Positions 54,788-64,000 of a stretch of 64,000 bases of DNA are shown in pieces. Made by a program: the position numbers and the translations under genes. Numbering within the stretch: the stretch's first letter is position 1; every line of letters begins with the position of its first letter. Source of the stretch: Burkholderia oklahomensis C6786. GTDB taxonomy: Bacteria; Pseudomonadota; Gammaproteobacteria; Burkholderiales; Burkholderiaceae. The stretch is taken from positions 558,001 through 622,000 of the forward strand of contig NZ_CP009556.1 in assembly GCF_000959365.1 (NCBI RefSeq). Direction: 5' to 3'. Below the pieces are notes generated by a model. The model searched no databases. It saw only the letters and a program-made list of their open reading frames with translations, and had not been told where the DNA came from.

Positions 54788-55221
54788 TCACCTTGAGTCG
54801 CGACGCCATAGCTCGGCGGCTTGGCAGGCGGAAACCGGAAGATCCGCTCGCTTTTGCACCAGCACGCCGAGTCCGGCGCCAGGCTCGTCGACTGCACGCC
54901 ACGACAGATACGGCTCGCCGCGCAGCGTCACGGACGTCTCGTCCAGATGCCAGGTGGTGCCTGGCTTGCGTCGTGCTGCTTTGGCGCATTGGGCGAATGC
55001 AGCGCTGAATTTGTCGCACCGGCAATGGATCGTTTCGCCCGTGACCACGACATCTCGCTCGAGCAACAACTCCTCGATATCTCGTAGGCTCGGGCTGAAT
55101 CGGGAATACCAGCGAACGACGCAGTTGATGACGACAGCAGGGAAACGGTGGCCGTGATAAAGCGATTTCGTCTTCGTCATCATTTCGTTCTACCGTGGCC
55201 TTCCGCCAACCTGACAGAGCC
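54788..55221 (-). mobile_element. Truncated IS6-family insertion sequence (left-pointing copy)
   Basis: The minus-strand frame from 55183 encodes the N-terminal half of an IS6 transposase (KSLYHGHRFPAVVINCVVRW, RDIEELLLERDVVVTGETIH, catalytic TWHLDETSVT). Homology ends after VQKRA, short of the remaining DDE residues. The outer end 55207-55221 carries the terminal sequence GGCTCTGTCAGGTTG (minus strand), like the copy at 40617. The two transposases are homologous but clearly diverged, so they are separate insertions and not a recent duplication. Confidence 0.8.
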
Positions 55222-55868
55222 GGTGAGACGGCTGCGGCTGTGACGGCGCCCGACGCGCGTCTATTCGAGACGTGCGGGGCACGTCTTGCGACGCGCCGTC
55301 CGTGCTGAGCGGCGGCCCATGCGTGTAATTGTCGCGTTCGCCCACCGGCGATTGGACGCCGCATGCCAAAGATAGAAAATAAAAAATCGATGGCGGAAGA
55401 GAAGGTCGAAAATCGAAAGTCAAAGTCAAAAGAACATGGCCGAACATCACGGTGCGTACGCGACTTCCGTCGGAGCGTCGCGACGCTCGCGTTTCGAATC
55501 CCATGGCGGTGCGACTGACAGAATGGTTTCGCTCTCAAGGCGAATCGGCGACGAACGGCGCGATTTGATAAGCGGGCGCGCGGGCGATGCGCTGTCGTGT
55601 GCCACCTGCTTCGGACATTGATGGATATACGATTGCGATGCGCGAAATAGAAAAGGATTTACGGAAAACAAAGCAGCATTTTATGTGCGGCTTTATTGAG
55701 ATCGAGCATTGCAAATAAAAAAATGTGTACGCGGCAAATCGCGCCGGCGCTGATTGTGCGATAGCCTCGCGGGCCACGAATAGTGGATTGTTGCAATTAA
55801 ATGATTTATTAAATTATTGTGTCATAATATGCAACAGTTGTCGCACATTACATCGAGGTCGGGATAGC
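55222..55868. other. Gene-poor region upstream of the third response regulator
   Basis: About 650 bp. It is GC-rich to 55600 and then strongly AT-rich (55620-55860), which should hold the regulator promoter. No gene is supported. Confidence 0.5.
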
Positions 55869-56630
55869 GTGGTTACACGAAAGATACATGTGCCGAAATA
55901 TGGGACACAGCTCGGAATCGTCTTGCTCGACGACCATGAAGTCGTGTTGCGAGGCCTGGCTCATCATTTGAATCGGGAGAGCGACATCACGGTACTCGCG
56001 ATGTTCGACAATTCGCGTGAGCTTTTAGACTATCTGGTACGAAAATCCGCAGAGCTCGAGTACGTCGATTACGTCGTCCTGATCGACTACGTGCTCGGTC
56101 CAAAGGACGTCGACGGCGTCAGCCTGATCCGGCGCCTGCGCATCAAATTTCCCACTTCCCGGCTTCTGGTGGTGTCCGCGCATCATCAGCCTTCTCTCGT
56201 CAAGCTGGCGATCATGGCCGGCGCAAACGGCTACATCGGCAAGGAGCGTCCGCTGGTCGAACTCGTATCCGCCATTCGGCGGGTCGCGGCCGGTGAGTCG
56301 TATGTTCATCCGTCGCTGTCGGATCGAGACGACATGATCGTGTCCGCTTCGAGGGAGCGAGGCAAGGACGGCGGGATGCCGACGAACCTCGCGTCCGTGT
56401 TGACGCCACGCGAACTGGAAGTGCTGCGCCTCGTCATGGAAGGGTGCGAGGTCGGCAAAATCGCCGCGAAGCTCAATCGCAGCAACAAGACGATCAGTAC
56501 TCAGAAGATGAGCGCCTACCGGAAGCTGGGCATATTGAGCGACGTGGAGTTGTTTAAATTGAAACGGGATCTCGTCAGCCTCGAGCGCGCGGACGGCGCG
56601 TTGGCCGACGTCGGCCGTCACGGCGAGTAA
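55869..56630 (+). CDS. RcsB/BvgA-like response regulator (REC-LuxR HTH)
   Basis: A 253-residue response regulator starting at GTG 55869 behind GAGG. The receiver has VLLDDHEVVLRGL, phospho-Asp in VVLIDYVLGPKDVDG (a slightly extended loop relative to paralogues) and Lys in GYIGKERP. The HTH reads LTPRELEVLRLVMEGCEVGKIAAKL then STQKMSAYRKLGI. It converges with a BvgS/EvgS-like hybrid kinase 93 bp away, which is its likely partner. It is a paralogue of the regulators at 41.3 and 48.6 kb. Confidence 0.9.
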   Translation: MVTRKIHVPKYGTQLGIVLLDDHEVVLRGLAHHLNRESDITVLAMFDNSRELLDYLVRKSAELEYVDYVVLIDYVLGPKDVDGVSLIRRLRIKFPTSRLLVVSAHHQPSLVKLAIMAGANGYIGKERPLVELVSAIRRVAAGESYVHPSLSDRDDMIVSASRERGKDGGMPTNLASVLTPRELEVLRLVMEGCEVGKIAAKLNRSNKTISTQKMSAYRKLGILSDVELFKLKRDLVSLERADGALADVGRHGE

Positions 56631-56723
56631 GCTTGCGCGCGCGCCGGCGAAGTCGCGATCGACGGGGCGACGGCCGGCGCGCATCGCGACCGACAGACGC
56701 GTGCGTCCGGGCTGGCGGCATGC

Positions 56724-59252
<2,529 letters not shown>

Positions 59253-59999
59253 GATGCGATCTCCGGGATTATCTGCGAACATGGTTGACCGATCGCTTCG
59301 GCTGGCTCGATCCACAGAGTCGATTCGCCTCGCTCGTTCGAGCAGGCGTTATTCAGGGGCTGGAGCAGAGGGGGATCGGAGCGATGCCGGGGCTTTCGCC
59401 CGGATGGCGGTGCGTCCGGCTCTCGACGTTCGCGCCGGAGCGATGCGGGCACGTTCGACGCGGTTCTGTGGACGCGAAACCATTCACGTCGCATCGACGA
59501 TAGATTTCTTGATTTTCAAAGTGCTGTCCGGCCGAGGAATTTCAGCGAGGCAGTCGGACGCTCACCTCTCTTCCAATCATGATCAGGGCGGATGGAGCCG
59601 GCAGAATCCGGTTCCGTCGAATCGGCGTTGAAGACGTCGGGGAACGCTCGATAGCGCAAAAGATCCTCATGCACGCGGAGCGTATGGATTTCATCGCTCG
59701 CTCTCGTTTGCGTCGCATCCCGAGCACTGTCGGTATCGGAATTTGATATGAATGTCAAATTACCATAGAGAAGACGGGGATTGGTAGCGGGTGAAGCCGT
59801 CTCGTGTGTGTGTGTACAAAAATAGACAAATGACGCAGCGATGGTCGCGAGATTTCGGATACGTCTGATTGCGGTGGCTCGGATTGCTCCAAGAAAATGA
59901 TGGCCATTCAGGCAAAACGCCGCCGCCGGGCGGCGCTGCCGGAATCGTGTCGGCGCGACGTCGGCGCGGGGAAAAACATAGCTCGTTCGAGGAGCTGTC
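59253..59999. other. Divergent promoter region between kinase and glycan operon
   Basis: About 750 bp with no supported gene. AT-richer patches at 59690-59850 are candidates for the glycosyltransferase operon promoter, and the kinase promoter should be near 59260-59350. Confidence 0.5.
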
Positions 60000-61472
60000 G
60001 TGAGCCGCAAGTCCAATGCAACGCGGCCGGACAAATTGTCCGGCCTGGCGTCTCAATTGCTGTCGAGAACGCGCGCCGAAGCGGGCGCGTCGCCGTTCGT
60101 GAGCGTCGTCTGTCCGACCTGGAATCGCCGCGCGTTCCTGCCTTATCTGCTCTACATGTACCGGTATCAGGATTATCCGGCCGATCGGCGCGAGCTCGTG
60201 ATCCTCGACGATTCGCCGGAAAGCAACCGCGATCTGATCGACCAGCTCGCGGCGGCCCAGTCCGATGGGGCGTCGATTCGCTACTATCACGAAATCGAGC
60301 GCATGAGCATCGGGCAGAAGCGAAACAAGCTGAATGGGTTGGCGCGCGGCGATTACATCGTCTGCATGGACGATGACGACTTCTATCCGCCGGACAAGAT
60401 CCGGCATGCGGTCGAGATGATGCGGAGCCGCGGCGCGGCCATGTCCGGCAGCGACCAGATTTACATCTGGTACAGCCACATCGACAAGATTTACCGCACC
60501 TATTCGTTCGGGGCGCGGCATGCGCTGAACGGCACCTTCGCCTATCACCGCGACTATCTGAAATCCCACCGCCACGACGATCACGCCGCACTGGCGGAAG
60601 AGCGCAGCTTCCTGCGTGACTTCACGAGTCCGGTGCTGCAGATCGATCCGATGCGTTCGATCCTGTGCATATCGCACGACGCGAATACGTTCGACAAGGA
60701 CTTCATTCTGGCGAGTTGCGAGCGTTCGCGATTGACGCTCGAGGATTTCGTCTCCGACGCGTATTTGCTGCGACATTACCGTCGACTCAGTCGCGCGCCG
60801 ATCGAGACGCGCCCGCGCTGGGAGTGCTTCGAGCGCGTCGTCATCAATACGTCGGGGGGCGAAGCGCGGCTGGCCGCCTTTCGCGCATTGCTCGCCGAGC
60901 TGGGCGTGGCGTCCGAGCAGATCGTCGAATATCGCGCGACCGGCGTGCATGCGCGGGATGCCGCCGCCCATCTCGACATCGCACGCGCGGCGCGCGACGC
61001 CGGCTGGCGGAATTATCTGCTGCTCGACGACCGGCTGGCGTTCGTCCGCCAGGAGAAGGCGATCGCCAACGTCAATCGCCTGCTGTGCGCGATGGACGAC
61101 ATCCGGTGGGAGGTGGTGCTGCTCGGTGCGGACGTGCGCGACGGCGTGCCGCTCAAGACATTGCCTGGCGTGCAGAAAGTTAATTTTGCATCTGAAGCGG
61201 TCGCCTATGCAGTTAACCAGTCTTATTACGACGTGCTAATCGGCTATCTGGCGCAGGCGAGCACCATTCCGGAGGGCGCTGCTCGGTTCGATCGGGCGTG
61301 GCTGCCGCTGATGTTGAGGGATCGCTGGCTGGCGTTGTATCCGAGCTTTGCCTATCTCGACGAAATCGAAGGCGGGCGCGATCTCGCGGCCGGCTTCTTC
61401 CGGAAGATGGGGGCACCCCCCGTTAAAGCCGACGACGCGTCGCGTCAACAACCATCCCGGATCGCACCATGA
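60000..61472 (+). CDS. Two-domain glycosyltransferase (GT2 N-terminal, GT25-like C-terminal)
   Basis: A 490-residue cytoplasmic enzyme. The N-terminal GT-A domain (about 30-260) has VSVVCPTWNRRAFLPYLLYM, VILDDSPES and the metal-binding run CMDDDDFYPP, as in GT2. The C-terminal part (about 280-470) begins FERVVINTSGGEARLAAFRA and contains NYLLLDDRLAF and WEVVLLGADV, reminiscent of GT25 LPS glycosyltransferases. The start is GTG 60000 behind GAGGAG. It may add two sugars in sequence to a surface glycan. The stop overlaps the next start (ATGA). First gene of the 60-64 kb operon. Confidence 0.8.
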   Translation: MSRKSNATRPDKLSGLASQLLSRTRAEAGASPFVSVVCPTWNRRAFLPYLLYMYRYQDYPADRRELVILDDSPESNRDLIDQLAAAQSDGASIRYYHEIERMSIGQKRNKLNGLARGDYIVCMDDDDFYPPDKIRHAVEMMRSRGAAMSGSDQIYIWYSHIDKIYRTYSFGARHALNGTFAYHRDYLKSHRHDDHAALAEERSFLRDFTSPVLQIDPMRSILCISHDANTFDKDFILASCERSRLTLEDFVSDAYLLRHYRRLSRAPIETRPRWECFERVVINTSGGEARLAAFRALLAELGVASEQIVEYRATGVHARDAAAHLDIARAARDAGWRNYLLLDDRLAFVRQEKAIANVNRLLCAMDDIRWEVVLLGADVRDGVPLKTLPGVQKVNFASEAVAYAVNQSYYDVLIGYLAQASTIPEGAARFDRAWLPLMLRDRWLALYPSFAYLDEIEGGRDLAAGFFRKMGAPPVKADDASRQQPSRIAP

Positions 61473-62398
61473 CCGAAATCGGAAGCTACATCCCACACTT
61501 CATCCTGCTCGGACGATCGCACATCAGCCAATGCCAGTGCGTCAGCTGCCGCGAGCAACCGCCTCTCGTCACGCACGCGTGGGCGAATCACGTACGCCAT
61601 AGCGCGCTCCTTCAATGCGATACGGTGTCCCGCGAGATGTTGTTCGCGTGCGATGCGTTCGAGCTGCACGAGGAGGCGGCGATGCCGGTCGACGGCGCGG
61701 CGCTGGACGTTTGGCAGAACGACGTCAACCAGGCCTGCATCGATTTGCTGATCGTCGACGGTTTGTCGATCGGGGAGCGCATGTATGCAATCGGCGTGTT
61801 GCTGAACAAGCTTTCGAAGGGAGGTGGCGACGGGTTCGAGACGATGCGGCCGTTCGCGATGGCCAACGAGCTGATGCAACTCGCGCTGGGCGGGGCTTTC
61901 CGCACACTGTTTGGCCAGATGCCGGCGATCAGCCGCTACAAGGCCTCGTATCTGAGGCGGCTCGCGAAGATTCCGTTTCGCGTCAGTTTGGACGAATACG
62001 CGTCGAAATCGCTGAACCTCAAGCTAACCGAACTGATGTTGATGTCGGACGGCTTTCTCGATGACGCGCTGCGCGAAATCGAAGGATCGAACGAAGTGGC
62101 GATCTTTTTCGACAAGCATGACGAGACGTGGATCAACTATTTTCTCTATCGCTGTTTCCACGAAGTCTTTCCCGCCGTCGAGAAAGAGGCGTACGGCCAG
62201 ATGTTTCTCGATCTGGCGCTCGATTATTTCTGCGTGCGCAGCCTGTGCGCGTTGTTGGCGAACGACGTCGAACTGGACGAGGATGTCGTGGCCGCGCTGT
62301 TTGCCGCCTGGTATCGGAGCAAGGGGCGCCTCGGTCGCGACGACCATGTCGATCCGCTACTGGTCGGCTTTTCCCTGATTTCGCACGAAGCGCCCTAG
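61469..62398 (+). CDS. Protein of unknown function in the glycan operon
   Basis: A 309-residue soluble protein, largely helical, starting MTEIGSYIPHFILLGRSHIS. A cysteine-rich CQCVSC motif at about residues 22-27 could bind metal or a cluster. No transmembrane helix, nucleotide-binding motif or known domain was recognised. Translation is coupled to the glycosyltransferase (ATGA overlap), and a methyltransferase follows by 13 bp, so it probably acts in the same pathway. Confidence 0.75.
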   Translation: MTEIGSYIPHFILLGRSHISQCQCVSCREQPPLVTHAWANHVRHSALLQCDTVSREMLFACDAFELHEEAAMPVDGAALDVWQNDVNQACIDLLIVDGLSIGERMYAIGVLLNKLSKGGGDGFETMRPFAMANELMQLALGGAFRTLFGQMPAISRYKASYLRRLAKIPFRVSLDEYASKSLNLKLTELMLMSDGFLDDALREIEGSNEVAIFFDKHDETWINYFLYRCFHEVFPAVEKEAYGQMFLDLALDYFCVRSLCALLANDVELDEDVVAALFAAWYRSKGRLGRDDHVDPLLVGFSLISHEAP

Positions 62399-62411
62399 GA
62401 CGGTGCCCGAG

Positions 62412-63185
62412 ATGAAGAAAGCCACCATGCAATCGACCGACTGCCGAATCCGGAGCGATCGCGTCGCGATCGACTACCGCGATACCTATCGCTTCTTCAA
62501 GAGCCGCGCGGCGAGCGGCCGGGACAAGGTCGTCCAGGTGCTTTACCAGGACGACAACCCGGCGCTCGCGCACGCGCGCGCGCAGGCCGAGCTGGACGTG
62601 CTGCTATCGTCGATCGAGTTCGACGGGCGGGTGGTACTCGATATCGGATGCGGCAACGGCAGGCTGGCCGACGGTGTCATCGACCGGATCGCCTATTACT
62701 TCGGCGTCGATCTCGTCGCCGAATTCGTCGACGACGCGAAGCGGTCGCTAAAGGCCCGCGGCGTGCCGGACGATCGTTACGGATTTCTCGCCGCGCCGTG
62801 CTCCGGCCGCGTGATCGCGGAACTCGCGCGTGTGCGGCGGTTCGACGTGTTCCTGATGTCCGGCGTATCGATTTACCTGAATGACAGCGATTTCGCCGAC
62901 TGTCTGACGAGCATCGCCCGCGCAATGAAGTCGGGCGGCGTGCTCTATTTGCGGGATCCGATCGAGACTTTCGATACGCGGCTGACGCTGCGCAACTTCG
63001 CGTCGTCGACGCTGGCTGCGGATTACAGCGCGATATATCGCGGCGCGGTCGATTATCTGGGGATGATCGGGCGCAATTTCGACGGAACGTTCGACGTCGG
63101 TCCGCTGACGCCGATGTATCGCGATGCGGATCTGAACGGGCGGCTCAGCACGAAGCAGCACTACATCGTAATCCGGAAATCATGA
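62412..63185 (+). CDS. Class I SAM-dependent methyltransferase
   Basis: A 257-residue methyltransferase with SAM motif I VLDIGCGNGRLADG at about residues 75-88, FGVDLVAEFVDDAK as motif II region and FDVFLMSGVSIYL near motif IV. The start could be GTG 62403 or ATG 62412; the latter has AGGA at a longer but acceptable distance. It overlaps the HAD gene by ATGA. In this operon it may methylate a sugar or lipid-linked glycan terminus; the target is inferred only from context. Confidence 0.82.
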   Translation: MKKATMQSTDCRIRSDRVAIDYRDTYRFFKSRAASGRDKVVQVLYQDDNPALAHARAQAELDVLLSSIEFDGRVVLDIGCGNGRLADGVIDRIAYYFGVDLVAEFVDDAKRSLKARGVPDDRYGFLAAPCSGRVIAELARVRRFDVFLMSGVSIYLNDSDFADCLTSIARAMKSGGVLYLRDPIETFDTRLTLRNFASSTLAADYSAIYRGAVDYLGMIGRNFDGTFDVGPLTPMYRDADLNGRLSTKQHYIVIRKS

Positions 63186-63790
63186 ACGACACGCTAATCT
63201 GCTTTGACCTGGACGGCACGTTGAGCAAACAGGAGATCCTTCCGGAGATCGCCGCAGCGGCGGGAATACCGGACGAAATCGCCGCGCTGACGCAGGCGAC
63301 CATCCACGGGGTCATTTCGTTCGACATGTCGTTCAAGCTGCGCGTCCGGCTCCTTCGGGACGTGAATCCCGAGAAGATCAGCGCGCATCTCGCCGAGACG
63401 ATCGAGATCAACGAATACATCGTGCAATACATGCGGGACCGCAACGACGCCGATTACGCGATCGTTACGGGCAATCTGGATTGCTGGATTCGGGACCTCG
63501 TCGGCCCGCTCGGCGTGCCGTGCTTCAGTTCCGTGGCGGACGTCAAGGATGGTCGGCTGAACGGCATCGAGTACCTGATGAGAAAGGACGAGCCGGTTGC
63601 CGCGCTGCGCCGCTCGTATCGCCGGATAATCGCGGTGGGGGACGGCGAAAACGACATCGCGTTGTTTCGTCACGCCGACGTAAAGATCGCGTTCGGTGGC
63701 GTGCACGAACCGTCGCTGAATCTGATGAATCAGGCGGACTACATCGTTTATTCGAGCAGGTCGCTATGCAAACTATTAAGCATGCAGTGA
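63182..63790 (+). CDS. HAD-superfamily phosphatase (SerB-like)
   Basis: A 202-residue HAD hydrolase. Motif I CFDLDGTLSKQ is at residues 8-18, motif II in AIVTGNLD (about 93-100), and motifs III/IV in GDGENDIALFRHAD (about 158-171). A SerB-type helical cap lies between motifs I and II. It likely removes phosphate from a sugar phosphate or small precursor. Its start overlaps the methyltransferase stop, and its end overlaps the nucleotidyltransferase start by 25 bp. Confidence 0.85.
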   Translation: MNDTLICFDLDGTLSKQEILPEIAAAAGIPDEIAALTQATIHGVISFDMSFKLRVRLLRDVNPEKISAHLAETIEINEYIVQYMRDRNDADYAIVTGNLDCWIRDLVGPLGVPCFSSVADVKDGRLNGIEYLMRKDEPVAALRRSYRRIIAVGDGENDIALFRHADVKIAFGGVHEPSLNLMNQADYIVYSSRSLCKLLSMQ

Positions 63791-64000
63791 TACCGTGCGC
63801 CGGCGTGGGCTCTCGACTCAATCGCGGGATATCGAAGTCGCTGACCGAAATCGGCGGAACCACGTTGCTCGCGCGCACGTTGCGCGCGCTCGCCAGCGTG
63901 CCGAACGTGTTCGTGATCGTCGGCTATCAGAAGGAACGCGTGATTCAAGAGGCATTGCGCCATCGCAACGACCTGGTGTTCGTTCCGAACGAATACTACG
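63766..64000 (+). CDS. Nucleotidyltransferase, sugar-phosphate/LicC-like (partial)
   Basis: The first 78 residues of an NTP-transferase-fold protein. The signature PCAGVGSRLNRGISKSLTEI is at about residues 10-29, a variant of the G-xG-xR-x(n)-PK consensus with SK in place of PK. The following TLRALASVPNVFVIVGYQKE is also typical. It runs off the right edge. It would activate a sugar phosphate or small phospho-compound as a CDP/UDP/GDP derivative for the glycosyltransferase or a partner. It starts inside the HAD gene. Confidence 0.75.
   Translation, partial: MQTIKHAVIPCAGVGSRLNRGISKSLTEIGGTTLLARTLRALASVPNVFVIVGYQKERVIQEALRHRNDLVFVPNEYY

Noticed and set aside
40617..55221. Composite transposon carried by the two IS6 copies
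   Set aside because: The copies are diverged from each other, both defective, and one is truncated; a recent composite transposon would have near-identical ends.

Overview
The window is high-GC DNA typical of Burkholderia, most likely a member of the B. pseudomallei complex and probably its second chromosome. I base this on codon use, the pob/pca and adc-bdhA gene sets and the density of LysR regulators. No database was searched, so species is an inference.

Layout. 0-5.4 kb: an adc-bdhA-(patatin-like) 3-hydroxybutyrate operon, a PAP2 phosphatase, and a PadR regulator with a siderophore-interacting ferric reductase resembling the E. coli NfeR/NfeF pair. 6-12 kb: a catabolic cluster of two MFS permeases, an amidohydrolase, a LysR regulator and an FMN 2-hydroxyacid dehydrogenase. 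12.3-15.4 kb: LysE/ArgO with ArgP, an FNR-type regulator and a universal stress protein. 16.4-19.9 kb: a sugar-acid locus with intact KGSA dehydrogenase and SMP-30 lactonase, preceded by decayed permease and hydrolase fragments. 20.5-24.1 kb: small conserved genes, serine acetyltransferase, a 5x7-bp tandem repeat, and folE with a pteridine-reductase-like SDR. 24.2-32.3 kb: the complete 4-hydroxybenzoate to beta-ketoadipate branch (LysR, pobA, pcaI, pcaJ, pcaB, pcaD, pcaC, pcaK).

33-56 kb is accessory DNA, patchily AT-rich, with a broken IS5-family element, two IS6-family remnants in inverted orientation, an H-NS relic and many gene-poor gaps. It holds a chaperone-usher fimbrial operon (pilin, pilin relic, chaperone, usher). 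Around it lie three RcsB/BvgA-like response regulators and two multidomain hybrid kinases (RcsC-like at 36-39 kb, BvgS/EvgS-like at 56.7-59.3 kb). Matching 14-bp dyads about 105-150 bp upstream of both the pilin and chaperone genes suggest a shared operator. One response regulator is broken at both ends: its reading frame starts one base out of register at a short T tract, and its C-terminus runs into an IS6 end. A chromate-resistance group (cupredoxin, frameshifted chrB, intact chrA, broken YncE-like gene) follows.

60-64 kb is a tightly overlapping operon (two-domain glycosyltransferase, unknown protein, methyltransferase, HAD phosphatase, nucleotidyltransferase running off the end) that looks like surface-glycan biosynthesis. 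The least familiar systems are the multi-phosphorelay fimbrial island and this glycan operon. No tRNA, rRNA or CRISPR array was seen.
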